A DNA stretch of 64,000 nt from Pseudorhodoplanes sp. (GTDB taxonomy: Bacteria > Pseudomonadota > Alphaproteobacteria > Rhizobiales > Xanthobacteraceae): contig JAVSMS010000001.1 of the NCBI GenBank assembly GCA_032027085.1, positions 2,687,126 through 2,751,125 of the forward strand. Reading direction: 5' to 3'. How positions within the stretch are numbered: the first letter of the stretch is position 1; every line of letters starts with the position of its first letter. The notes under the pieces are model-generated. The model was given only the letters and a program-made list of their open reading frames with translations, was not told the DNA's origin and searched no databases. This document shows, one piece after another, positions 16,151-26,550 of this stretch. A program made the translations under genes and the position numbers.

Positions 16151-18898
16151 ATGCAAGCCAAGGCGAAAACGGCACCGGACGGTCAAGGCACCGCTCTTTG
16201 GATGTCAACCATTGCGTTCACCGTGTGTTTTGCGGTCTGGACCATCTTCTCGATCATAGGCATCCAGATCAAAAAGGATCTCGGTCTCAACGAAACCCAA
16301 TTCGGTCTTCTCGTCGGTACGCCGATCCTCACCGGGTCGCTGATCCGCATCTTTCTCGGCATCTGGACCGATCAGTATGGCGGGCGCTTGGTCTACACCT
16401 TGACCATGCTGGCGGCGGCGGTTGCGACCTTCCTGCTCACTTACGCGACAACCTATCCGCAGATGCTGGTCGCGGCACTCGGCGTCGGCATTGCCGGCGG
16501 CTCGTTCGCAGTCGGCGTTGCTTATGTGTCGCGCTGGTATCCGGTCGATAAGCAGGGGACTGCGCTCGGCATCTTCGGCGCCGGAAATGTCGGCGCCGCC
16601 GTCACAAAGTTTCTGGCGCCGTTTGTGCTGATTGCCTATGGCTGGCAGGCCGTGGCGCAAGTCTGGGCGGCCGCGATTGCGATCATGGCGATCATTTTCT
16701 GGCTGACGACGAAGGACGATCCCGTCCTGGTGGAGCGACGCGCCCGGAGCGAGAAGCCGAAAAGCACCTGGCTCGAGCTCGAGCCGCTCAAGAATGTGCA
16801 GGTCTGGCGTTTCTCGCTGTATTATTTTTTCGTCTTCGGCGCCTTCGTTGCGCTGGCGCTCTGGCTGCCGCGCTATCTCATCGGCGTCTACGGCCTTGAT
16901 ATCGCGACCGCCGGCATGATCGGCGCCGCTTATTCCGTCCCGGCCAGCATTTTCCGTGCCTATGGTGGTCATCTCTCCGACAAGTATGGCGCACGCCGCG
17001 TCATGTACTGGACCTTTATGGTCTCGGTGGCTGCAACCTTCGTCCTCAGCTACCCGCCAACTGAATATGTCGTAAAAGGCATCCGCGGCCCGATCGCGTT
17101 CCACATGGAGATCGGGCTCGGTGTTTTCATTGCGCTGACCTTCGTGCTCGGCTTTTTCATGAGCCTCGGCAAGGCTGCGGTCTACAAGCATATCCCTGTC
17201 TATTATCCGAACAATGTCGGCTCGGTCGGCGGCCTCGTCGGCATGATCGGCGGGCTTGGCGGTTTCGTGCTGCCGATCGCCTTTGGCGCCCTCAACGATC
17301 TCACCGGCGTATGGACAAGCTGCTTCATGCTGCTGTTCGTGCTGTCGACCATGGCGCTTGTATGGATGCATCTCGCCATCCGGCGCATGGAGCGCGCAGC
17401 GACCGAGACCGAACTCGAACGTCTGCCCGAACTGCCTGAAATGCAGCCGATCCATGAACCGAAGCATGTCGGCCAGCTCGGGCCGCACTTGCTCGAGGAT
17501 TGGCGACCGGAAGATCCCACGTTCTGGGCCGAGAAAGGCCGCGCAATTGCCCGCCGCAATCTTTGGATTTCGATCCCCGCCTTGCTGCTTGCGTTCGCGG
17601 TCTGGATGGTCTGGTCGGTGGTCGTCGCCAAACTGCCGGCGGTCGGCTTCAAGTTTACGACCGACCAATTGTTCTGGCTCGCGGCGATGCCGGGTCTCTC
17701 CGGCGCGACCTTGCGTATCTTTTATTCCTTCATGCCGCCGATCTTTGGCGGTCGGTTATGGACCTCGGTTTCGACTTGGTCGTTGATGATCCCGGCGGTT
17801 GGTATCGGTCTTGCCGTGCAGAATCCGGACACGCCTTACATCATCTTCCTCGTGCTTTCGCTCCTGTGCGGCTTCGGCGGCGGCAATTTCGCCTCGTCGA
17901 TGGCCAATATCAGCTTCTTCTTCCCGAAATCGGAGAAGGGCAATGCGCTTGCGCTGAACGCCGGCCTCGGCAATCTCGGCGTCAGCGTGGTGCAGTTTGT
18001 CATCCCGCTGGTGATCACCGCCGGGGTGTTCGGCTGGCTCGGCGGCGATCCGCAGACGGCGGCCGACGCCACCGGCACCACCAAGCTGTGGCTGCAGAAT
18101 GCGGGATTCGTCTGGGTGCCGTTCATCGCCGCGTCCGCTTTCGCGGCGTGGTTCGGGATGAACGACATTTCCGCGATGAAGGCCTCGTTTGCCGATCAGG
18201 CGGTGATCTTCCAGCGCAAGCATAACTGGATCATGTGCTTGCTCTATACCGGCACCTTCGGTTCCTTCATCGGCTATTCGGCGGGTTTCCCGCTACTGGC
18301 CAAGACCCAGTTCCCGCAGGTCGATTCGCTGAAACTCGTGTTTCTCGGACCGCTCGTGGGCGCGCTGTCGCGCTCGGCTACAGGCTGGCTGTCGGATCGC
18401 TATGGCGGCGGGCGCGTCACCTTCTGGGTTTTCCTCCTGATGATTGCCGCGGTCGGGGGCGTGCTCTACTTCCTCGGCATCAAGGATCAGCCCTACGCCT
18501 TCACCGGCTTCTTCGTGATGTTCATGATTCTCTTCTTCGCGACGGGCGTGGGCAATGCCTCAACCTTCCAGATGATTCCCGCCATCATGCGTGCTGAAAT
18601 GCCGCGCCTGGAGCCGCAAATGAGCGCGGTTGACCGGAACAGGCAGGCCGACATGGAATCGGCGGCCATCATTGGATTTACGTCCGCCGTGGCGGCCTAT
18701 GGCGCATTCTTCATTCCAAAGAGCTATGGCTCCTCGATTGCGCTGACCGGGGGGCCGGAAGCCGCGCTCTGGGGCTTTATGGGCTTCTATGTCACATGCG
18801 TTTTGGCAACGTGGTTCTATTACACGCGGCGGGGTGGCCTGCTTCGCGATATCGAACGCGGCGGCAAGCTGCCCGCGGTCACGCAGCCGGCACAGTGA
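16151..18898 (+). CDS. narK: Fused nitrate/nitrite transporter NarK1-NarK2
   Basis: The 915 residues comprise two complete MFS transporters joined in one chain, each with about 12 membrane segments. Half one is residues ~15-415, half two ~460-905, with a charged linker (~415-455). Half one has GIAGGSFAVGVAYVSRWYP and half two GGGNFASSMANISFFFPKSE, the nitrate-signature regions after TM5 of NarK proteins. In fused proteins of Paracoccus type, the first half is a nitrate:proton symporter and the second a nitrate/nitrite antiporter. The gene is 12 bases upstream of narG, and the FNR box upstream fits anaerobic control. Confidence 0.95.
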   Translation: MQAKAKTAPDGQGTALWMSTIAFTVCFAVWTIFSIIGIQIKKDLGLNETQFGLLVGTPILTGSLIRIFLGIWTDQYGGRLVYTLTMLAAAVATFLLTYATTYPQMLVAALGVGIAGGSFAVGVAYVSRWYPVDKQGTALGIFGAGNVGAAVTKFLAPFVLIAYGWQAVAQVWAAAIAIMAIIFWLTTKDDPVLVERRARSEKPKSTWLELEPLKNVQVWRFSLYYFFVFGAFVALALWLPRYLIGVYGLDIATAGMIGAAYSVPASIFRAYGGHLSDKYGARRVMYWTFMVSVAATFVLSYPPTEYVVKGIRGPIAFHMEIGLGVFIALTFVLGFFMSLGKAAVYKHIPVYYPNNVGSVGGLVGMIGGLGGFVLPIAFGALNDLTGVWTSCFMLLFVLSTMALVWMHLAIRRMERAATETELERLPELPEMQPIHEPKHVGQLGPHLLEDWRPEDPTFWAEKGRAIARRNLWISIPALLLAFAVWMVWSVVVAKLPAVGFKFTTDQLFWLAAMPGLSGATLRIFYSFMPPIFGGRLWTSVSTWSLMIPAVGIGLAVQNPDTPYIIFLVLSLLCGFGGGNFASSMANISFFFPKSEKGNALALNAGLGNLGVSVVQFVIPLVITAGVFGWLGGDPQTAADATGTTKLWLQNAGFVWVPFIAASAFAAWFGMNDISAMKASFADQAVIFQRKHNWIMCLLYTGTFGSFIGYSAGFPLLAKTQFPQVDSLKLVFLGPLVGALSRSATGWLSDRYGGGRVTFWVFLLMIAAVGGVLYFLGIKDQPYAFTGFFVMFMILFFATGVGNASTFQMIPAIMRAEMPRLEPQMSAVDRNRQADMESAAIIGFTSAVAAYGAFFIPKSYGSSIALTGGPEAALWGFMGFYVTCVLATWFYYTRRGGLLRDIERGGKLPAVTQPAQ

Positions 18899-18910
18899 GA
18901 GGATGCGATA

Positions 18911-21900
18911 ATGAGTCACTTTCTGGATCGCCTGACTTTCTTCAATCGTGTCGTCGACGATTTCTCCGATGGCCACGGCATCGTGACGCGCGAAGACCGG
19001 CGCTGGGAGGACGGCTATCGTAAGCGCTGGCAGCACGACAAAATCGTGCGCTCCACGCATGGCGCGAATTGCACTGGCTCGTGCTCCTGGAAAATCTACG
19101 TGAAGGGAGGCATCGTCACCTGGGAAACGCAGCAGACCGACTATCCGCGTACGCGCCCCGAGCTTCCCAATCACGAGCCGCGCGGCTGCTCGCGCGGCGC
19201 CAGCTATTCCTGGTATCTGTATTCCGGCAATCGCGTGAAGTATCCGCTTGTGCGCTCGCGCCTGCTCAAGCTGTGGCGCGAGGCACGGGCGATGCGCACG
19301 CCGGTCGCGGCTTGGGCCTCGATCGTGGAGGACCCGAAAAAGCGCGCGGCCTATACCACCAAGCGTGGTCTTGGTGGCTTTGTGCGCGCCACTTGGGACG
19401 AGGTGACTGAGATCGTCGCCTCGGCCAATGCCTACACCGCCAAGAAGCACGGACCCGACCGCGTCATCGGTTTCTCGCCGATTCCGGCCATGTCCATGGT
19501 CTCCTACGCAGCGGGCTCGCGTTATCTGTCGCTGCTCGGCGGCGTCTGCATGTCGTTCTATGACTGGTATTGCGACTTGCCGCCGTCTTCTCCACAGACC
19601 TGGGGCGAGCAGACCGACGTGCCTGAAAGCGCGGATTGGTATAACTCCGGCTTCCTGATCCTCTGGGGCTCCAACGTTCCGCAGACCCGTACGCCGGACG
19701 CGCATTTCTACACCGAGGCGCGCTATCGCGGCGCCAAGAGCGTTGTGATCACGCCGGATTATTCGGAAGCATCGAAATTTGCCGACCTATGGATTTCGGT
19801 GAAGCAGGGCACCGACGCCGCGCTGGCCATGGCGATGGGGCACGTGATCCTGCGCGAATTCTACATTGACCGTCAGGCGCAGTATTTCGAGGACTATGTC
19901 CGCCAATATACCGACATGCCGATGCTTGTGCGTCTCGACAAGAAGGACGGCGAGTTGGTTCCGGGGCGCATGCTGCGCGCCTCCGATTTCGCCGGCGGCC
20001 TCGGCGAGACCAACAATCCGGAATGGAAAACCGTCGCCTTCGACGAAACTTCGGAAAGTATCGTTGTGCCGCGCGGCTCGGTCGGCTTCCGTTGGGGCGA
20101 GAAAGGCAAGTGGAATCTGGAGGAGAAGGATTCCGAAGGACGTGACACCAGCCTTCGCATGTCTCTGGAAAGCGCGCATGATGAGATCGTCGATGTGGCT
20201 TTCCCATATTTCGGCAATCTCGATCACGAACATTTCGTCGGCGACGCGCACCCCAGTGTGCTGGAGCGACGCGTTCCGGTGAAGAAGGTGAAGCTCTCCG
20301 ACGGCGAAGCGCTGGTGGCGACCGTGTTTGACCTGTTTGTCGCGAATTACGGCGTCGATCGCGGCTTCGGCGGCGGCCATGTCGCCAAATCCTACGACGA
20401 GAATGTACCTTATACGCCGGCCTGGGCGGAAAAGATCACCGGCGTACCGCGCGACCAGATCATCACCGTGGCGCGCGAATTTGCGCTGAATGCCGAGAAG
20501 ACCAAGGGCCGTTCGATGGTGATCATCGGCGCCGCGATGAACCACTGGTACCACTCGGACATGAATTACCGTGGCGTCATCAACATGCTGGTGATGTGCG
20601 GTTGCATCGGTCAGTCGGGTGGCGGCTGGTCTCATTATGTCGGGCAGGAGAAGCTGCGGCCACAATCGGGGTGGCTTCCCCTGGCATTCGCGCTCGACTG
20701 GGGCCGGCCGCCGCGCCAACAGAACTCAACCTCATTCTTTTATGCGCATACCGACCAGTGGCGTTATGAGACCGTGGGCGTCGAGGAAATCCTGTCGCCG
20801 ACCGCGCCTCCGGGGCCATGGGACGGTGCGCTGATCGACTATAATGTGCGCGCCGAACGCATGGGCTGGCTGCCATCGGCGCCGCAGCTCCGGCAGAATC
20901 CGCTCGCGATTGCGAAAAAAGCGGAAGCGGCTGGGCTCGATGCCAAGGACTATGTCGCCAAGGCGCTGAAATCCGGCGAATTGCAAATGGCCTGCGAGGA
21001 TCCGGATCATCCGGACAACTGGCCGCGCAACATGTTCGTCTGGCGCTCCAATCTGCTTGGCTCCTCGGGCAAGGGCCACGAATATTTCCTCAAGCATCTG
21101 CTCGGCACGACGCATGGCGTGCAGGGCAAGGATCTGGGCGAGAGCGGTCGGAAAAAGCCGCAGGATGTGGTCTGGCATGATGACGCGCCGATCGGGAAAC
21201 TCGATCTGCTGGTCACGCTTGATTTCCGCATGTCCACGACCTGCGTCTATTCCGATATCGTTCTGCCGACCGCGACCTGGTACGAGAAGAACGATCTCAA
21301 CACCTCCGACATGCATCCCTTCATTCACCCGCTCACTGCGGCGGTGGACCCGGTATGGGAGGCGAGGAGCGACTGGGAAATCTACAAGTCCATCGCCAAG
21401 GCGTTTTCACGCGTCGCGCCGGAAGTGCTCGGCGCGGAGAAAGATGTGGTGATGACGCCGATCATGCATGACAGCCCGGCCGAAATTGCGCAGGCGCTGG
21501 ATGTGAAGGACTGGAAGAAGGGCGAGGTCGAGCCGATCCCCGGCAAGACCATGCCGGCGGTCACGGTGGTCGAGCGCGACTATCCGAATCTCTACAAGCG
21601 CTTCACCTCCCTCGGCCCGCTGATGTCGAAGCTCGGCAACGGCGGCAAGGGCATGGCCTGGAACACCGAGCATGAAGTTGACTTCCTCAAGAAGCTGAAC
21701 GGCGTCGTAACTGAGGAAGGCGCGACCAAGGGGCTTGCCCGGATCAACACCGACATCGACGCGACGGAGGTCATTCTCACGCTGGCGCCCGAAACCAACG
21801 GCGAGGTCGCGGTCAAGGCATGGGATTCATTGTCCAAGACCACCGGCCGCGACCACACTCATCTCGCCATTCCGAAGGAGGACGAGAAGATCCGCTTCCG

Positions 21901-22675
21901 CGACGTGGTCGCGCAGCCGCGCAAGATCATCTCATCACCGGTCTGGTCCGGGCTGGAGAGTGAGAAGGTCTGCTACAATGCCTGCTACACCAATGTCCAC
22001 GAACTGATCCCATGGCGGACCTTGTCCGGGCGCCAGCAGCTCTATCAGGATCATCTGTGGATGCGAGCCTTTGGCGAGGCGCTCTGCGTGTATAGGCCGC
22101 CGGTTGATCTGAAGGCAGTCAAGCCGGTGATCGACCTGAAGCGGAACGGCGAAAAGCAGATCGTTCTCAACTTCATTACGCCGCATCAGAAATGGGGCAT
22201 CCACTCCACCTATACCGACAATCTGCTGATGCTCACCTTGTCGCGCGGCGGTCCGATTGTGTGGATCAGCGAGGTTGACGCCAAGGCGGCCGGCATTGTC
22301 GATAACGACTGGATCGAAGCCTACAATGCCAACGGTGCATTGGTCGCGCGCGCCGTGGTTTCTCAACGTGTCAAGCAAGGCATGTGCCTGATGTATCACG
22401 CGCAAGAGAAGATCGTGAATGTGCCAGGATCGGAAATGACTGGCCAGCGCGGCGGCATCCATAATTCTGTGACACGCGCGGTGGTGAAACCGACGCACAT
22501 GATCGGCGGCTACGCCCAGCTGTCCTATGGCTTCAACTATTACGGTACGATCGGCACGAACCGAGACGAATTCGTGATCGTGCGCAAGATGAGCAAGGTC
22601 GACTGGCTCGACACGCCGACCGCCGATCAGCCCGAGCCGCTGGCCGTCGCCCGCAATCTGGAGGCTGCAGAATGA
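18911..22675 (+). CDS. narG: Respiratory nitrate reductase alpha subunit
   Basis: 1254 residues, the usual NarG length. The Fe-S (FS0) site has His50, Cys54, Cys58 and Cys93 in STHGANCTGSCSW and PRGCSRGAS. The molybdenum ligand Asp lies in FYDWYCDLPPSSPQTWG (about residues 217-233). It binds Mo-bis-MGD and reduces nitrate to nitrite on the cytoplasmic side of the membrane. The stop overlaps the narH start (ATGA), so translation is coupled. moeA for cofactor assembly lies in the same cluster. Confidence 0.98.
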   Translation: MSHFLDRLTFFNRVVDDFSDGHGIVTREDRRWEDGYRKRWQHDKIVRSTHGANCTGSCSWKIYVKGGIVTWETQQTDYPRTRPELPNHEPRGCSRGASYSWYLYSGNRVKYPLVRSRLLKLWREARAMRTPVAAWASIVEDPKKRAAYTTKRGLGGFVRATWDEVTEIVASANAYTAKKHGPDRVIGFSPIPAMSMVSYAAGSRYLSLLGGVCMSFYDWYCDLPPSSPQTWGEQTDVPESADWYNSGFLILWGSNVPQTRTPDAHFYTEARYRGAKSVVITPDYSEASKFADLWISVKQGTDAALAMAMGHVILREFYIDRQAQYFEDYVRQYTDMPMLVRLDKKDGELVPGRMLRASDFAGGLGETNNPEWKTVAFDETSESIVVPRGSVGFRWGEKGKWNLEEKDSEGRDTSLRMSLESAHDEIVDVAFPYFGNLDHEHFVGDAHPSVLERRVPVKKVKLSDGEALVATVFDLFVANYGVDRGFGGGHVAKSYDENVPYTPAWAEKITGVPRDQIITVAREFALNAEKTKGRSMVIIGAAMNHWYHSDMNYRGVINMLVMCGCIGQSGGGWSHYVGQEKLRPQSGWLPLAFALDWGRPPRQQNSTSFFYAHTDQWRYETVGVEEILSPTAPPGPWDGALIDYNVRAERMGWLPSAPQLRQNPLAIAKKAEAAGLDAKDYVAKALKSGELQMACEDPDHPDNWPRNMFVWRSNLLGSSGKGHEYFLKHLLGTTHGVQGKDLGESGRKKPQDVVWHDDAPIGKLDLLVTLDFRMSTTCVYSDIVLPTATWYEKNDLNTSDMHPFIHPLTAAVDPVWEARSDWEIYKSIAKAFSRVAPEVLGAEKDVVMTPIMHDSPAEIAQALDVKDWKKGEVEPIPGKTMPAVTVVERDYPNLYKRFTSLGPLMSKLGNGGKGMAWNTEHEVDFLKKLNGVVTEEGATKGLARINTDIDATEVILTLAPETNGEVAVKAWDSLSKTTGRDHTHLAIPKEDEKIRFRDVVAQPRKIISSPVWSGLESEKVCYNACYTNVHELIPWRTLSGRQQLYQDHLWMRAFGEALCVYRPPVDLKAVKPVIDLKRNGEKQIVLNFITPHQKWGIHSTYTDNLLMLTLSRGGPIVWISEVDAKAAGIVDNDWIEAYNANGALVARAVVSQRVKQGMCLMYHAQEKIVNVPGSEMTGQRGGIHNSVTRAVVKPTHMIGGYAQLSYGFNYYGTIGTNRDEFVIVRKMSKVDWLDTPTADQPEPLAVARNLEAAE

Positions 22676-24195
22676 AAATCCGCGCTCAAATCGCGATGGT
22701 GCTCAATCTCGACAAGTGCATCGGGTGCCACACCTGTTCGGTGACGTGCAAGAACGTATGGACCAACCGCGAAGGCATGGAATACGCATGGTTCAACAAC
22801 GTCGAGACCAAGCCCGGCATTGGCTATCCAAAGGACTGGGAAAACCAGGACCGCTGGAACGGTGGCTGGGTGCGCAAGCGCAACGGCAAGATCGAGCCGA
22901 AGATCGGCTCAAAATGGCGGGTGCTGGCGAAGATCTTCGCCAATCCCGATCTGCCGGAAATCGACGACTATTACGAGCCCTTTACCTTCGATTACGAACA
23001 TCTGCAAAAGGCGCCGGAAATGCCGGCGTTTCCAACCGCGCGTCCGCGCTCGCTGGTGACCGGCGAACGCATGGAGAAGATCGAATGGGGCCCGAACTGG
23101 GAGGAAATCCTCGGCGGCGAATTCGCCAAGCGTTCGCGGGACTACAATTTTGAGGGTGTGCAGAAGGATATCTACGGCCAGTTCGAAAACACCTTCATGA
23201 TGTATCTGCCGCGGCTGTGCGAGCATTGCCTCAACCCGGCCTGCGTTGCCGCTTGTCCGTCCGGCGCCATTTACAAGCGAGAGGAGGATGGCATCGTCCT
23301 GATCGACCAGGACAAGTGCCGCGGCTGGCGCATGTGCGTCTCGGGCTGCCCCTACAAGAAGATTTATTACAACTGGCAGAGCGGAAAATCCGAAAAATGC
23401 ATCTTCTGCTTCCCGCGCATCGAAGCGGGTCAGCCGACCGTGTGCTCGGAAACCTGCGTCGGCCGCATCCGCTATCTCGGTGTTGTGCTTTATGATGCCG
23501 ACCGCATTGAAGAGGCGGCGAGCGTTCCCAACGAGCAGGACCTCTATGAGGCGCAACTGTCGGTGTTCCTCGATCCCAACGATCCGCGGGTGATCGAGCA
23601 GGCGCGGGCGGACGGCATTCCCGACGCCTGGCTGGAAGGCGCGCGGCGCTCGCCGATCTGGAAGATGGCGATGGAATGGAAAGTCGCCTTCCCGCTGCAT
23701 CCGGAATACCGCACGCTGCCGATGGTCTGGTATGTGCCGCCGCTGTCGCCGATCCAGTCGGCGGCTGCCGCCGGCAAGATCGGGCATGACGGCGAGATGC
23801 CGGATGTGCGTTCGCTGCGCATCCCGCTCAAATATCTCGCCAACCTGCTCACGGCAGGGAAGGAGGAGCCGGTCGCGCTCGGTCTTGAACGCATGCTCGC
23901 CATGCGGGCCTACATGCGGGCGAAAACGGTCGACGGCGTGCTCGACGAGAACATCGCCAAGCGCGTCGGCCTCACCGGCCAGAATATCGAGGACATGTAC
24001 CAGATCATGGCGATCGCCAATTACGAGGACCGCTTCGTGATCCCGACTGCGCATCGCGAACTGGGCGAGGACGCCTACGATCTGCGCGGCTCCTGCGGCT
24101 TCTCGTTCGGGAACGGGTGCTCCGGCGGCACCAGTGAGGTCAATCTGTTTGGCACGCCGAAATCTCGCGCCAAAACCCCCATGGAGGTGGCGTGA
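22672..24195 (+). CDS. narH: Respiratory nitrate reductase beta subunit
   Basis: 507 residues with four cysteine clusters: CIGCHTCSVTCKNVW near residues 19-33, then CEHCLNPACVAACPSGAI (~184-201), CRGWRMCVSGCPYKK (~217-231) and later CIFCFPR with CSETCVGR. The Trp in CRGWRMC replaces a cysteine and is the normal NarH feature that makes that centre a [3Fe-4S] cluster. It passes electrons from NarI haem to NarG. It overlaps narG by four bases. Confidence 0.98.
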   Translation: MKIRAQIAMVLNLDKCIGCHTCSVTCKNVWTNREGMEYAWFNNVETKPGIGYPKDWENQDRWNGGWVRKRNGKIEPKIGSKWRVLAKIFANPDLPEIDDYYEPFTFDYEHLQKAPEMPAFPTARPRSLVTGERMEKIEWGPNWEEILGGEFAKRSRDYNFEGVQKDIYGQFENTFMMYLPRLCEHCLNPACVAACPSGAIYKREEDGIVLIDQDKCRGWRMCVSGCPYKKIYYNWQSGKSEKCIFCFPRIEAGQPTVCSETCVGRIRYLGVVLYDADRIEEAASVPNEQDLYEAQLSVFLDPNDPRVIEQARADGIPDAWLEGARRSPIWKMAMEWKVAFPLHPEYRTLPMVWYVPPLSPIQSAAAAGKIGHDGEMPDVRSLRIPLKYLANLLTAGKEEPVALGLERMLAMRAYMRAKTVDGVLDENIAKRVGLTGQNIEDMYQIMAIANYEDRFVIPTAHRELGEDAYDLRGSCGFSFGNGCSGGTSEVNLFGTPKSRAKTPMEVA

Positions 24196-24917
24196 TGACC
24201 AGAACCTTCAAGGTTTTATCGGCGCTGCTCAGCTATCCGACCGCTGAACTGCAGCAGGCCGCGGGTGAGATGAAAACCGTCCTCGCAGCGGAGAAGCTCC
24301 TGCCGGCGGCTGTCCTGCGTGCGGTGCTGACTTTGCTCGACGAGATCGAAAGCCGCGATCTCTACGACCTGCAGGAGCGTTATGTGCTGCTGTTCGACCG
24401 CACCCGGTCGCTTTCACTGCATCTGTTCGAGCACGTGCACGGCGAGAGCCGTGATCGCGGCCAGGCGATGATCGATCTGCAGAATCTCTATGCCGAAAAA
24501 GGCCTCGAGATCGGCACCTCGGAACTGCCGGATTTCGTGCCGCTGTTCCTTGAATTCCTGTCGACGCGGCCGCGCGCCGAAGCCTATGATCTGCTGGGTC
24601 AGCCAGTCCATATCCTGGCGGCGCTTGCTGAACGGCTGCGCAAGCGGGATTCATCTTATGAATCCGTCTTCCGCGCGCTGGTCTCGCTGGCCAAGGCCAA
24701 GCCGAAAGGCGAGGACGTCGCCGCCATTCTCAGCGAGCCAGATCCGGACGCCGACGATTTCGCTGCGCTTGACGCCGCTTGGGAAGACGCGCCGGTGCAA
24801 TTCGGTCCAAACGCCGGTGGTGGCTGCAAGGACGGCCTGATCGCGCGCGTCCGCGCCGGCCTTCGTCCGGCTCCGGGCATGCCAGAAACTTCACGACCTG
24901 TTCTGCCGACACGCTGA
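24195..24917 (+). CDS. narJ: Nitrate reductase assembly chaperone
   Basis: 240 residues from the ATG at 24195, which overlaps the narH TGA by one base and has GGAGGTGG at 24183-24190; a GTG one codon earlier is less likely. All-helical TorD-like fold, with FEHVHGESRDRGQAM as the family signature. NarJ binds apo-NarG and controls cofactor insertion and membrane docking. It is not part of the final enzyme. Confidence 0.96.
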   Translation: MTRTFKVLSALLSYPTAELQQAAGEMKTVLAAEKLLPAAVLRAVLTLLDEIESRDLYDLQERYVLLFDRTRSLSLHLFEHVHGESRDRGQAMIDLQNLYAEKGLEIGTSELPDFVPLFLEFLSTRPRAEAYDLLGQPVHILAALAERLRKRDSSYESVFRALVSLAKAKPKGEDVAAILSEPDPDADDFAALDAAWEDAPVQFGPNAGGGCKDGLIARVRAGLRPAPGMPETSRPVLPTR

Positions 24918-24928
24918 GGAGACGATCC

Positions 24929-25705
24929 ATGCGCGACGCCATCAACTACATCGTCTTCGGCTGGTATCCCTATCTATGCCTGACCGTCTTTATCGTTGGA
25001 AGCTGGCTCCGCTTCGACCGCGAGCAATATACGTGGAAGACCGGCTCCAGCCAGCTGTTGCGCCGGCGGCAATTGATGTGGGGCTCCAATTTGTTCCATG
25101 TCGGAATTCTGGTGATCTTTTTCGGACATTTCGTCGGATTGTTGACGCCGATCTGGGTGTTCGATTTTATGGGTATATCGCATACCGCCAAACAATGGAT
25201 GGCGATCGTCATTGGCGGCGTGGCCGGCATTATGTGCTTTGTGGGCATCACGTTGCTGGTGCACCGCCGGCTATTCGATTCACGCATTCGCAGCACCTCG
25301 TCATTCGGCGACACCGCGATCCTGCTGCTGCTCTATGCCCAGTTGATCGTCGGACTTGCGACCATTCCAGTGTCTCTCAACCATCTCGACGGGCATGAAA
25401 TGGTGAAATTCATGACCTGGGCGCAGGGAATATTGACGTTGCAGCCGGGCGTCTCCGCGCTCATTGCCGATGTCCATCCGGTCTTCAGGCTGCACCTGTT
25501 CCTGGGCATGACCATCTTCCTGGTCTTTCCCTTCACAAGGCTGGTGCATGTCTGGAGCGCGCCGATCTGGTATCTTGGGCGGCGCGGCTACCAAGTGGTG
25601 CGCAGCACGCGTGCAGCGCCGCAGAATGTCCCGGTTCATCGCGGCGGAAAAATGCAAGTGATTCAGGCGCGTTCGCCATCGCCGAGCCCGGCGCCCGCGG
25701 AGTAA
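24929..25705 (+). CDS. narI: Respiratory nitrate reductase gamma subunit (cytochrome b)
   Basis: Start at the ATG at 24929 (258 residues) after AGGAG at 24917-24921; a longer frame to 24779 overlaps narJ. Five membrane segments are visible, with haem-ligand His in SNLFHVGILVIFFGHFVG and in the C-terminal part (FRLHLFLGMTIF and TRLVHVWSAP). NarI oxidises quinol at the outer membrane face and hands electrons to NarH. A polar, Pro-rich tail of about 25 residues extends the usual length. Confidence 0.96.
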   Translation: MRDAINYIVFGWYPYLCLTVFIVGSWLRFDREQYTWKTGSSQLLRRRQLMWGSNLFHVGILVIFFGHFVGLLTPIWVFDFMGISHTAKQWMAIVIGGVAGIMCFVGITLLVHRRLFDSRIRSTSSFGDTAILLLLYAQLIVGLATIPVSLNHLDGHEMVKFMTWAQGILTLQPGVSALIADVHPVFRLHLFLGMTIFLVFPFTRLVHVWSAPIWYLGRRGYQVVRSTRAAPQNVPVHRGGKMQVIQARSPSPSPAPAE

Positions 25706-25710
25706 GCGTC

Positions 25711-26541
25711 ATGAGTTGTTCGGTCCGCGACGCACTACTGCCGAAAACGGACCTCGTCGTCGTGAACGGTGTCGTCATCGCGCGCGACGCGATCGCGCGC
25801 GAAAGCCAGAATCATCCTTCGGCGTCGCCGATCAAAGCTTGGCAGGCGGCAGCGCATGCGCTGGTGGTGCGGGAATTGCTGTTGCAGGAGGCGCGGCGGA
25901 TCGGCGTTGCGGCTGTTCCGCTCGATGATGGCGAGGGGAGGCGAGAGACTGAGGAGGAATCCCTGATCCGCGCCCTGATCGAGCAAGAGGTTGCGACGCC
26001 GGTGGCGGACACTGGGACCTGCCGGCGCTATTACGAGCAGAATCGTCGCCGGTTCCGTTCAGCTGACCTGTTCGAGGCGGCGCATATCCTGATCCCGGCG
26101 GAGCGGACTGACACGCAAGGCTACGCGTCGGCCCGCGCGCTCGCAGCCAACCTGATTGCGCAATTGCGCGAACGACCGGAGCAATTTGCCGATCTGGCAC
26201 GGGCGCATTCGGCTTGTTCGTCGGCGGCGCAAGGCGGCAATCTGGGGCAGATCTCGGCCGGGCAAATCACTCCGGAATTCGAGCAGGCGCTGCTCGCGCT
26301 CCCCCCCGGCGCCTTGACGCAGGTGCCGGTTGAGACCCGCTACGGCTTTCATGTCATCCGGCTTGACCGGCGCATTGATGGCCAGGACCTGCCGTTCGAG
26401 ATGGTGGCGGACCGCATCGCGGATTATCTCGCCGACAGCGTGCACCACCGCGCTATCGCGCAATATATCGCCCGGCTGGTATCCGCCGCGACGGTGACCG
26501 GCATCGATATGCCAGGTGCGGCCGAGCACCGGGTCAATTGA
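25711..26541 (+). CDS. Parvulin-type peptidyl-prolyl isomerase of the nar operon
   Basis: The 276-residue protein begins 5 bases after narI. An N-terminal helical part (~1-105) is followed by a PpiC/rotamase domain (~115-225) with FEAAHILIP, QGGNLGQISAGQITPEFEQALLAL (GG-L-G and P-FE elements) and RYGFHVIRL. No signal peptide is visible, so it should act in the cytoplasm like NifM. A rotamase gene is common downstream of narGHJI in Pseudomonas and other proteobacteria, where it is thought to help the reductase mature. Confidence 0.9.
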   Translation: MSCSVRDALLPKTDLVVVNGVVIARDAIARESQNHPSASPIKAWQAAAHALVVRELLLQEARRIGVAAVPLDDGEGRRETEEESLIRALIEQEVATPVADTGTCRRYYEQNRRRFRSADLFEAAHILIPAERTDTQGYASARALAANLIAQLRERPEQFADLARAHSACSSAAQGGNLGQISAGQITPEFEQALLALPPGALTQVPVETRYGFHVIRLDRRIDGQDLPFEMVADRIADYLADSVHHRAIAQYIARLVSAATVTGIDMPGAAEHRVN

Positions 26542-26550
26542 GGCAGTACG

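Noticed and set aside
16205-17668. A 487-codon minus-strand open frame opposite narK
   Set aside because: It is a shadow of the narK coding frame with no motifs of its own.
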